From UMGS755 sp045590535 (lineage in GTDB: Bacteria; Bacillota; Clostridia; UBA1381; UBA9506), in contig JAZNRE010000022.1 of assembly GCA_045590535.1 (NCBI GenBank), positions 1 through 18,318 on the forward strand: a stretch of 18,318 nt of DNA. The letters run 5' to 3'. The notes beneath the pieces are model-generated. The model was not told the DNA's origin. It did not search any database and saw only the letters and a list, made by a program, of their open reading frames with translations. The translations under genes and the position numbers were made by a program. Of this stretch, positions 1-6,063 are shown in pieces; within the stretch, counting starts at the first letter, position 1, and every line of letters starts with the position of its first letter.

Positions 1-162
1 GGCTTAACCTTTTGTGGCTATCTTTATCGTATGCTTTTGGAAAAGAAACTAAACAAGCTGCTTTTTGTGGCAACAGGCGCCTTGCAAAGCACCTTAAGTG
101 TTCAGCAAGGGGAAACAATGCCGGGCATTGCTCATGCTGTCAGCATTATCAATCCTTCTTAA
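1..162 (+). CDS. spoVAD: Stage V sporulation protein AD, C-terminal end (partial)
   Basis: Frame 1 is open from the window edge to a TAA at 160-162 and encodes the last 53 residues of a protein. They include VATGAL, then QQGETMPGIAHAVSI, which I recognise as the conserved C-terminus of SpoVAD. SpoVAD is a thiolase/ketoacyl-synthase-fold protein of about 340 residues that binds dipicolinic acid and helps move it into the forespore together with the SpoVAC and SpoVAE membrane proteins. The start and catalytic-fold region lie outside the window. The gene ends one base before the stop codon of the opposing spoIIP gene, so spoVAE does not follow directly as it usually does. Identity rests on a short but distinctive tail recalled from the family. 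Confidence 0.82.
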   Translation, partial: GLTFCGYLYRMLLEKKLNKLLFVATGALQSTLSVQQGETMPGIAHAVSIINPS

Positions 163-163
163 A

Positions 164-1258
164 TCAGCCTTTTCCGTGCTCTTTTAACACATGCGCAACC
201 GCTTCGCCCACAAGTTTTCCGGCATTTTTAGCTTCGGCCAGCGTGTTTGCGCCGGTGCCCACTTCAATGATTAACGAGCCTTTCGTCGCATGCTGATTAA
301 ACCGTTCGGTACGAAGGTTAATAGAGCGGCAAAGCCCCGGTTGTTGCCCGTTTAACACATTTTGGATTTGAACTGAAAAACTTAAATTATGGCGCCAATC
401 CGGGTGGTAGAGATTCATGTTATCCGTTCCCACAACAAACATGATTTGCGCGGCTTTTTCGCCGTTTTTCATGGCTATGGTGGGTTTCACCAAAGTGCCG
501 TCGTCCTTCTTTATGTAATCACGGTGAATATCCAAAACAACCTCTATGGTTGGGTGGGCGATTAAGTTTTTTTCGATTAAAGACATGGCTTTTTTATAGG
601 ATTGATTGTAAGAAGGATAATCATTCTGCGTTGTGTCGTGAATGACTTCTATACCTGCTTTTTTAATTGCAGTGGCAATTTCAGCGCCTACGCTGACAAC
701 ATTCATTTGCGAATCTTCACTGCGGGCTCCCGGACTTTCAGCATACGCCTCTGAGGTGTGCGTGTGAATAATGAGCACCCTTGGGCCATTGTACGGGGAT
801 GAAAATTTAAGAGGTGTATTTAAAAGAGTTTCTGCATCAATATCATAGCCTGGGGTGTTGATAAAGGTTAAACCCTTTGCCGAAACATCGGTTTCTAAAA
901 CAGGACCTAAGTCATTTGATATTTGTGAAGGAAGATTGATTTCTTTTTTCAAAACGCCGCCATATTTGGCGGCATATTTTTTGCTCATAATTTCTGAAGC
1001 ACGAATGGTGGGAATGGCGACGGATAAAAGGTCATAGGCTGAATATTGCCATGTCACTTTTTGCATTGAACTAAAAGCCACAGCGGCGTGTTGCATGCTG
1101 TTTAAAACAAAAGATGCAGGCAGTTGTGGCATTGTAAAATCCATTCGCAAAATAAGGGTGATCATAATGATCAATGTTACAATGTATACAAGAAAATGAT
1201 GGATGTGCTTGCGAAGGGAAAAAACTTGTCCAAAAAATCTTCTTCTGCTTCTTCTCAT
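164..1258 (-). CDS. spoIIP: Stage II sporulation protein P, peptidoglycan amidase/endopeptidase
   Basis: SpoIIP degrades septal and then engulfment peptidoglycan in the mother cell, as part of the SpoIID-SpoIIM-SpoIIP complex. The 364-residue product has a short basic N-terminus (MRRSRRR) and one membrane segment at about residues 21-38, as expected for a protein anchored in the mother-cell membrane with its enzyme domain outside. The catalytic domain starts near residue 155. Its family motifs are HTHTSEAY (165-172), DIHRD (243-247) and IEVG (331-334); H165 or H167, H245 and E332 are likely zinc or catalytic residues. AGGAGG lies nine bases before the ATG, supporting this start. A sigma-E-like promoter lies 32-60 bases upstream, fitting mother-cell expression. 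It is divergent from birA and convergent with spoVAD; gpr, a common neighbour, is not adjacent. Confidence 0.93.
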   Translation of the reverse strand: MRRSRRRFFGQVFSLRKHIHHFLVYIVTLIIMITLILRMDFTMPQLPASFVLNSMQHAAVAFSSMQKVTWQYSAYDLLSVAIPTIRASEIMSKKYAAKYGGVLKKEINLPSQISNDLGPVLETDVSAKGLTFINTPGYDIDAETLLNTPLKFSSPYNGPRVLIIHTHTSEAYAESPGARSEDSQMNVVSVGAEIATAIKKAGIEVIHDTTQNDYPSYNQSYKKAMSLIEKNLIAHPTIEVVLDIHRDYIKKDDGTLVKPTIAMKNGEKAAQIMFVVGTDNMNLYHPDWRHNLSFSVQIQNVLNGQQPGLCRSINLRTERFNQHATKGSLIIEVGTGANTLAEAKNAGKLVGEAVAHVLKEHGKG

Positions 1259-1281
1259 GTTTAAAATCCTCCTATGATATA

Positions 1282-1354
1282 GTACTACAAGCCTATGCCT
1301 AAAGTGGCTTAATTATGCTTAAAACTCCTTGACGAATAAGGGGATTTGTAGTAC
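1282..1354. repeat. Nine-base inverted repeat spanning the divergent spoIIP/birA promoters
   Basis: GTACTACAA at 1282-1290 and its reverse complement TTGTAGTAC at 1346-1354 are separated by 55 bases. In the direction of transcription each divergent gene has TTGTAGTAC at the same place: on the spoIIP side it begins on the last base of the -10, and on the birA side it runs into the -10. This may be a pair of operator half-sites or chance; no regulator is identifiable here. Confidence 0.4.
1290..1318 (-). promoter_or_regulatory. Candidate sigma-E promoter of spoIIP
   Basis: Read on the minus strand, GCATAAT (1318-1312) is followed after 14 bases by CATAGGCT (1297-1290). The Bacillus sigma-E consensus is roughly kmATATT, 14-15 bases, CATACAhT, so the match is good at -35 and six of eight at -10. 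The predicted start is about 25 bases before the spoIIP ATG. spoIIP is a known sigma-E regulon member in Bacillus, so position and gene identity agree. The assignment is by eye. Confidence 0.55.
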
Positions 1355-1357
1355 AAT
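1329..1357 (+). promoter_or_regulatory. Sigma-A promoter of birA
   Basis: TTGACG (1329-1334), a 17-base spacer, and TACAAT (1352-1357) closely match the housekeeping promoter. Transcription would start near 1364, 25 bases before the birA ATG. The promoter lies inside the longest possible birA reading frame (TTG at 1329), which argues that the gene starts at 1389. Confidence 0.8.
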
Positions 1358-1388
1358 AAATATATGTATAACTATGAGGTGCAACAGC

Positions 1389-2192
1389 ATGATTCGTGAC
1401 GCTAAAACTGAAGAAATTTTGCAGTCTGTTTTGGCTGATTGTAGTTTTTTAGAGGCGGTACAAAGCTATGATACCGTGGGCTCTACAAACGACATTTGCA
1501 AAGAGCTTGCCAAAGCAGGTGCTAAAGAAGGCACTCTCATTTTAGCCAAAAGCCAAACAGCCGGCCGTGGTCGGTTGGGTCGGCGCTTTCATTCGCCCAT
1601 GAACGACGGGCTTTATATGAGCCTGCTGCTTCGACCCGAAGAGGCCTTGCTGGCGCCGGGTTTGTTAACAGCCTGCGGTGCTGTGGCGGTGCATCAAGCC
1701 ATTGCTAAGCTTTATCATGTGGCTGTGGACATTAAATGGGTGAATGATTTATATTTTGCTGGCAAAAAGCTTTGTGGCATTTTGGCAGAAGGCCAGTTTG
1801 ACAGCCAGGGCAAACCGCAACATGTGGTAATGGGCATTGGCGTTAATCTGCATCTACCCAAAGAGGGTTATGCTGAAGACATTCGGCAGATTGCTGTTTC
1901 TCTTGCAGAAGCATGCCCGGATTGCGCCATTGACCGCAACGAGCTGTGTGCCGAAATTGTCCGGCAGTTTGCAGGGATTTATAAGGCGTTGCCAAATCGT
2001 GATTTTTTGCAAATTTATCGCAAGTATGCCTTGGTATTAGGCAAAAAAGTTCGTTATGAAAAGCAGGGAAAAATCTTGACCAGCACGGCTATTTCCATTG
2101 ATGACGAAGCCCGATTGATCGTCCGTGATGATTGCGGCAAAGAATTTGTGCTCGATTCAGGCGAAATAACACTTTTAAGGCCTTTAATGTAA
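1389..2192 (+). CDS. birA: Biotin--[acetyl-CoA-carboxylase] ligase (no DNA-binding domain)
   Basis: This cytoplasmic enzyme activates biotin to biotinyl-AMP and attaches it to a lysine of biotin carrier proteins. The 267-residue product shows GSTND (31-35) in the substrate pocket, the ligase signature GRGRLGR (59-65), KWVNDL (116-121), the KKLCGIL segment (126-132), and a small C-terminal SH3-like domain. It begins directly with the catalytic domain, so it lacks the N-terminal winged helix of bifunctional BirA repressors and should be a class I ligase. ATG 1389 is preferred over an in-frame TTG at 1329 because GAGGTG stands just upstream and the promoter overlaps the longer version. Divergent from spoIIP. 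No terminator is visible after it, so readthrough into the next gene is possible. Confidence 0.93.
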   Translation: MIRDAKTEEILQSVLADCSFLEAVQSYDTVGSTNDICKELAKAGAKEGTLILAKSQTAGRGRLGRRFHSPMNDGLYMSLLLRPEEALLAPGLLTACGAVAVHQAIAKLYHVAVDIKWVNDLYFAGKKLCGILAEGQFDSQGKPQHVVMGIGVNLHLPKEGYAEDIRQIAVSLAEACPDCAIDRNELCAEIVRQFAGIYKALPNRDFLQIYRKYALVLGKKVRYEKQGKILTSTAISIDDEARLIVRDDCGKEFVLDSGEITLLRPLM

Positions 2193-2220
2193 AGCTTTTG
2201 TGACGATTTTGTCCGCAACA

Positions 2221-2249
2221 TTGAATTTAACCCTGACATTGTGTAGAAT
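2221..2249 (+). promoter_or_regulatory. Sigma-A promoter of the long plus-strand run
   Basis: TTGAAT (2221-2226), a 17-base spacer and TAGAAT (2244-2249) form a good housekeeping promoter. The start would be near 2256, 28 bases before the ATG at 2284. No equally convincing promoter was seen until the weak one before glnN, so this is the best candidate to drive the genes from 2284 to 10404. Confidence 0.7.
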
Positions 2250-2264
2250 GAAACTGTTACACAA
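2239..2264 (+). repeat. Inverted repeat over the -10 and start region
   Basis: TTGTGTA (2239-2245) and TACACAA (2258-2264) are perfect inverted arms 12 bases apart. They straddle the -10 box at 2244-2249 and the expected transcription start near 2256. This position would suit a repressor operator. With seven-base arms, chance cannot be excluded. Confidence 0.35.
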
Positions 2265-2283
2265 CAGAAAGGATGGAAAGAGA

Positions 2284-3648
2284 ATGAAACCCATCAGAAA
2301 CATATTGATTATTACAGGTATTATTGCTGTTTTGGCCGGCGGCTTCTATTTTGTCCAAACAATCGAACCGGTTGATAAAACACAAACACCGCAATTTTCA
2401 TCTTCTGTTTCGGTGTTTAAAACAGAGAAAAACAATATTACAGGCGTAACGGTGACACGGCCGGATGAAAGCTTTACTCTTTCAAAAAATAAAAATGACA
2501 ATTCTTGGTTTGTAGTCGATCATGAAGAAGTTAAAATCAATCCGTCACGGGTGGAAACCTTTTTGTATGAATGTGCCATCATCTCGGCAAAAGAGGTGAT
2601 TGCAGAAAATGTTGAAAATATTGCGCAATATGGTTTGGATGCACCGCAAAAAACGGTTTTAATTCAATTGGAAAAAGGTAAAGAGGTGAAGGTGTTAATC
2701 GGCAACAGCGTGCTGGATGGTTCGGACTGTTATATCATGCTTGAGGGTGACTCAAAAGTGTATATCAAATCCGCGCTGGGTTGTGACAGCCTTGCCAGTT
2801 CCTTGTCTGCTTTGATGGACAGCGCCATCTACAGCATGAGTGCTGAAGAGGTGGGTGGCATTGTTTTAAACCGTAATGGCGCTAATACAATCCACTTAAA
2901 TCGCATTCAAACCGCTGAAGATGAAGCAGGTGAGCCGGTTTATGAATGGTATATGGAAAAGCCTTTGCAAAAGATGGCCAGCTCATATTCGATTGATGAT
3001 AAATTACTGCCAAACATTATCAGTCAGTCGGCAGAAAAGATTATCCCCATTCCCGAAAAAAATGTTGATTATGGTTTTCAGAATCCCCGTGCCACATACA
3101 GCTTGTGGAATTTGGATAAATCCCTTCGCTATGATGTGCAGGTGGGTAAAGAAGAGGGAGAAAACACCTATATTAAGCTGGCCGACGATTCAACAATCTA
3201 TCTGGTAGCCACAGAGACCCTTGATTTTGTTTCTTTGGGCTATTTGGACTTGGCCGACAGGCTAATTCATGTTGAGGATATCAAAGATGTTACTGAAATT
3301 TATATTAACGGTGCAGGTCGCTCATATCATTTAACCATAGGCACCAAAGATGGCAGCCCAGCCTATAGCATTAACGATAAGCCTGTTTCGGAGTCGAAAT
3401 TTAAAAATGCATATAAATTTGTTATCGGTCTCACCCTTGATGACTTCATCACAGGAAGCGGTGCAGGCAAAACAGCTGTAACCATCCGATATATTAAAAA
3501 TGACGGCACCGAAACAAGAGTTGAGTGTTTGGATTATAATGACAGAAATTATTTAATAAAAGTTAATGGAAAAGGCAACTTTTTATCAAGAAAAAAACAA
3601 ATTGAAAACATGTTCAATGAGCTTGATAAAACCATTTCCAATCAGTAA
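2284..3648 (+). CDS. Membrane-anchored DUF4340 repeat protein
   Basis: The 454-residue product has an uncleaved signal anchor (about residues 7-25, after MKPIRN) and an exported remainder. Function is unknown. DUF4340 proteins often accompany Gld-type ABC transporter genes in other bacteria, but none is here. The exported part reads as three tandem copies of one unit of roughly 110-130 residues, starting near residues 51 (NITGVTVTR), 189 (EVGGIVLNR) and 335 (DVTEIYING). In the first two, a YGLDAP or YGFQNP turn is followed by strands ending in YIMLEGDSKVYI or YIKLADDSTIYL; the third is more diverged. ATG 2284 follows AAAGGATGGAAAG and lies downstream of the promoter; an in-frame upstream start at 2200 lies before that promoter. 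The next gene follows after 15 bases, implying cotranscription. Confidence 0.8.
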   Translation: MKPIRNILIITGIIAVLAGGFYFVQTIEPVDKTQTPQFSSSVSVFKTEKNNITGVTVTRPDESFTLSKNKNDNSWFVVDHEEVKINPSRVETFLYECAIISAKEVIAENVENIAQYGLDAPQKTVLIQLEKGKEVKVLIGNSVLDGSDCYIMLEGDSKVYIKSALGCDSLASSLSALMDSAIYSMSAEEVGGIVLNRNGANTIHLNRIQTAEDEAGEPVYEWYMEKPLQKMASSYSIDDKLLPNIISQSAEKIIPIPEKNVDYGFQNPRATYSLWNLDKSLRYDVQVGKEEGENTYIKLADDSTIYLVATETLDFVSLGYLDLADRLIHVEDIKDVTEIYINGAGRSYHLTIGTKDGSPAYSINDKPVSESKFKNAYKFVIGLTLDDFITGSGAGKTAVTIRYIKNDGTETRVECLDYNDRNYLIKVNGKGNFLSRKKQIENMFNELDKTISNQ

Positions 3649-3663
3649 AACAGGCGGTGACAT

Positions 3664-4716
3664 ATGACAGTTTCACAATTACGCGAAATTTTAAAATCAA
3701 ACTTACTGGTTATTGCCGGTGCCGGGAAGGACGCGCCCGAGACTTACGCTGACCATGTGGAGGCCGGTGCCCACATTTTATTGGCGCCAGTTTGTGCCAA
3801 CATGGATGCAGACGATGAGGAAATGCTTAAGAATTTTTTGCAGGCAGCCTCTGACAAAGCCTTTGTTGCCGGTCAGATTGCAGCGCCCAGCGACACCCTT
3901 GCAGAAGTGGGCGGCACATTGATTTATGACGCTTATTATGATGAGGTGATGGAGCAGGCAGAGTGGCTTTCTGACCAGGGTGTTTCCATGATTTTTTTAA
4001 CCGGCTTTCAAGATGCGTGTACCGCCAAATGTGCTGTGTATGCTATTCGGGAAGCGGATATGGATATGCCGGTTTGTGCCGGAATTTCAACGACAAACAT
4101 CCCCACAGCGCTTTCGGTTTTAATTGCCCTGCAGTCCCTTAATGTGTGTGCCTTTGGCTGTACAGGTATGGACCCGGATGATGCTTTGGATATTTTAAGT
4201 GAGCTGCAGGCGTTTACCACGGTGCCGCTGTTTGCACTCACAACAGGTGGTGCATTTTTAACCCCTGAAATGTATGGCGATTACATTGCCTCTTTTGTCA
4301 ATCAAAAATGTGCGCTCTTTGGCATGGAAGAGGGAAGTCCTTCTTATGTGGCTGAAGCGTCAAAAGCTACATGGCAGCTTTCACCCCTTCGTCCTGATTT
4401 TCCCATGGTGCATGCCATTTGTTCGCAGGATGTGATTATGTTTTTAGATTTTCAGGGCAAAATTGTTGGCCAAAATAAACAATTGATTGAAATTAAAACC
4501 GAAAATGATGATGAGCTATTACAGGCTTTAGAATTGTTTAATCGCCCTGGTGCGGCTCCGGTTTGCTTTAACATTTCAGATATTGACTTGCTTGAATATG
4601 CAATCAGCCATTATGCCGGACGGCCAGCCGTGCGTTCGGATGAATATGGTGAGATAACAGCTAAAGAATTTGGCGCCTATGTCATCCAAGAACCAAAGGC
4701 AAATGAAGAAGAATAA
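3664..4716 (+). CDS. Methionine-synthase-like protein with eroded zinc site, function unknown
   Basis: Residues about 1-240 resemble the homocysteine S-methyltransferase barrel of cobalamin-dependent methionine synthase: FVAGQIAAP (67-75), the helix ending in EQAEWLSDQGVSMIFLTG, and MDPDDALDILSEL (169-181) line up with that fold. In true enzymes three cysteines bind zinc. The first may survive as C166 (FGCTG), but the usual GGCC pair is FGME at 219-222, and the N-terminal DGAMGT loop is replaced. Residues about 255-341 resemble a shrunken pterin-binding domain (HYAGRPAVRSDEYGE at 316-330), and no cobalamin domain follows. At 350 residues it is under half the length of MetH. Catalysis as a methionine synthase is therefore unlikely; a binding, regulatory or changed enzymatic role is possible. 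ATG 3664 follows AGGCGGTG. Confidence 0.65.
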   Translation: MTVSQLREILKSNLLVIAGAGKDAPETYADHVEAGAHILLAPVCANMDADDEEMLKNFLQAASDKAFVAGQIAAPSDTLAEVGGTLIYDAYYDEVMEQAEWLSDQGVSMIFLTGFQDACTAKCAVYAIREADMDMPVCAGISTTNIPTALSVLIALQSLNVCAFGCTGMDPDDALDILSELQAFTTVPLFALTTGGAFLTPEMYGDYIASFVNQKCALFGMEEGSPSYVAEASKATWQLSPLRPDFPMVHAICSQDVIMFLDFQGKIVGQNKQLIEIKTENDDELLQALELFNRPGAAPVCFNISDIDLLEYAISHYAGRPAVRSDEYGEITAKEFGAYVIQEPKANEEE

Positions 4717-4781
4717 ACATGTGCAACAACCCGTTTATTTAAAAATTATGTCAACAGAGATTGACGGAACGGAGAAAAGTT

Positions 4782-5378
4782 ATGTATGCAGTTCCCATCG
4801 CCCGACTTATTGAAGAATTTGCAAAAATGCCTGGCATCGGTAAACGAACAGCCGAACGCCTGGCTTATTATGTTTTAAAGCTGCCCAAAGAAGAAGTGGC
4901 AGAATTTGCCAAGGTTTTGATGAGCGCAAAGGAGAAAATAACCTTTTGCCCTATCTGCCAGTCTTTAACCGAAACAGTTCCTTGCGAGCTTTGTGCGGAT
5001 GCACAGCGGGATTCATCTGTTATTTGCGTGGTTGAAAAGCCAAAGGATGTTATTAAAATTGAGAAAACAAGAGAGTTTAAAGGTCTTTATCATGTGCTAC
5101 ATGGGGTCATTTCGCCCATGGATGGCATAGGACCGGAAGATATTCGCCTAAAAGAACTTTTGCACCGCATTCAAGATGGCAGCGTGAAAGAAGTGATTAT
5201 GGCCACCAACCCAAATCTTGAGGGCGAGACCACAGCCATGTATGTGGCCAAACTTTTAAAGCCTTTTGATGTAACTGTAACCCGCCTGGCCCACGGCATT
5301 CCCGTTGGCGGCGATTTGGAATATGCCGATGAAGTCACCTTAACACGTGCGTTGGAGGGTCGCCATGAAATCAACTGA
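4782..5378 (+). CDS. recR: Recombination mediator protein RecR
   Basis: RecR works with RecO (and RecF) to load RecA onto single-stranded DNA at gaps. The 198-residue product has normal family length: an N-terminal helix-hairpin-helix (MPGIGKRTAERLAYY, 16-30), a C4 zinc finger (C56, C59, C68, C71), a Toprim domain starting at VICVVEKPKDV (80-90, with acidic E85), and the conserved tail HGIPVGGDLEYAD. ATG 4782 follows GGAG by seven bases; an in-frame TTG at 4761 lacks a comparable site. The usual dnaX-ybaB partners are absent. RecR instead sits after the MetH-like gene with 65 bases between, in which no firm promoter was seen. The following trmN6 gene starts inside its last codons. Confidence 0.96.
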   Translation: MYAVPIARLIEEFAKMPGIGKRTAERLAYYVLKLPKEEVAEFAKVLMSAKEKITFCPICQSLTETVPCELCADAQRDSSVICVVEKPKDVIKIEKTREFKGLYHVLHGVISPMDGIGPEDIRLKELLHRIQDGSVKEVIMATNPNLEGETTAMYVAKLLKPFDVTVTRLAHGIPVGGDLEYADEVTLTRALEGRHEIN

Positions 5379-6063
5379 TTACAGCCCCCAAACAAGCGAC
5401 GAAACGGTCGAAAATTTAGGCGACGGTTACTTTCTCATTCAAGGCAAAGCCGAGTTCCGCTTTGGCACCGACGCTGTTAAATTGGCCGATTTTGCTAATG
5501 TAAAACAGGCAGATAATGTAATGGATTTATGCACGGGAACGGGCATAATTCCCATTTTATTACATAAAAAAGCTCCCGGCATTCATGTGACGGGGCTTGA
5601 GCTGCAGCCACAAATGTGCGAAATGGCACAAAGAAGTGTAAAGCTCAACAACTTAACAGATAACATTTCTATTATGCAGGGGGACCTTCGTCAAATCCGG
5701 TCGTTCTTTCCAGCGGAAAGCTTTCAGGTAGTCACCTGCAATCCACCCTATATGAAAGACGCAACGGGCAAGCAAAACGAACTGGATGCTGTAACCATTG
5801 CAAGGCACGAGGTGTGTTGCACTTTGGAAGACTGCATTAGTGCTGCGACCTATTTATTGCCCAGTGGCGGTAGACTTTACATGGTTCATCGCCCGGAACG
5901 GCTTGCTGATATCATTGCTCATATGCGTGCTTATCGCATTGAGCCAAAGCGGTTAACACTTTTCGCTGCTGAAAACAGACCCCCTCGGCTATTGGTGATT
6001 GAGGGACAAAAAAATCGAAACAGTGGCCTCATTGTTGAACTTAAAACAGGAGAAAAAGCATGA
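5365..6063 (+). CDS. trmN6: tRNA1(Val) (adenine37-N6)-methyltransferase family protein
   Basis: A 232-residue class I SAM-dependent methyltransferase of the YfiC/TrmN6 (Bacillus YabB) family, which methylates N6 of A37 in tRNA-Val. The SAM-binding loop is DLCTGTGIIP (54-63), the acidic motif is GLELQPQM (77-84), and the amino-methyltransferase motif NPPY is at 126-129. The N-terminal GYFLIQGKAEFRFGTDAVKLADF is typical of the family. ATG 5365 is chosen because GGAGGG lies just upstream; an earlier in-frame GTG at 5347 lacks this. The gene overlaps recR by 14 bases and its stop overlaps the rsmI start (ATGA), so the three are probably translationally coupled. The exact tRNA target is inferred from the family. 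Confidence 0.87.
   Translation: MKSTDYSPQTSDETVENLGDGYFLIQGKAEFRFGTDAVKLADFANVKQADNVMDLCTGTGIIPILLHKKAPGIHVTGLELQPQMCEMAQRSVKLNNLTDNISIMQGDLRQIRSFFPAESFQVVTCNPPYMKDATGKQNELDAVTIARHEVCCTLEDCISAATYLLPSGGRLYMVHRPERLADIIAHMRAYRIEPKRLTLFAAENRPPRLLVIEGQKNRNSGLIVELKTGEKA

Noticed and set aside
12..296. 94-codon plus-strand frame across the spoVAD/spoIIP junction
   Set aside because: It overlaps the SpoVAD tail in another frame and then runs antisense to SpoIIP; the product has no recognisable motif and no good ribosome-binding site.
1329..1388. 20-residue longer N-terminus for BirA from TTG 1329
   Set aside because: The codon is the -35 box of a strong promoter and the added residues do not look like the family; ATG 1389 has a ribosome-binding site.
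2200..2283. 28-residue longer N-terminus for the DUF4340 protein
   Set aside because: It would start before the promoter at 2221-2249 and would spoil the signal-anchor layout that begins at MKPIRN.
4717..4781. Internal promoter or riboswitch before recR
   Set aside because: The 65 bases contain no properly spaced -35/-10 pair and no stable stem I can see.
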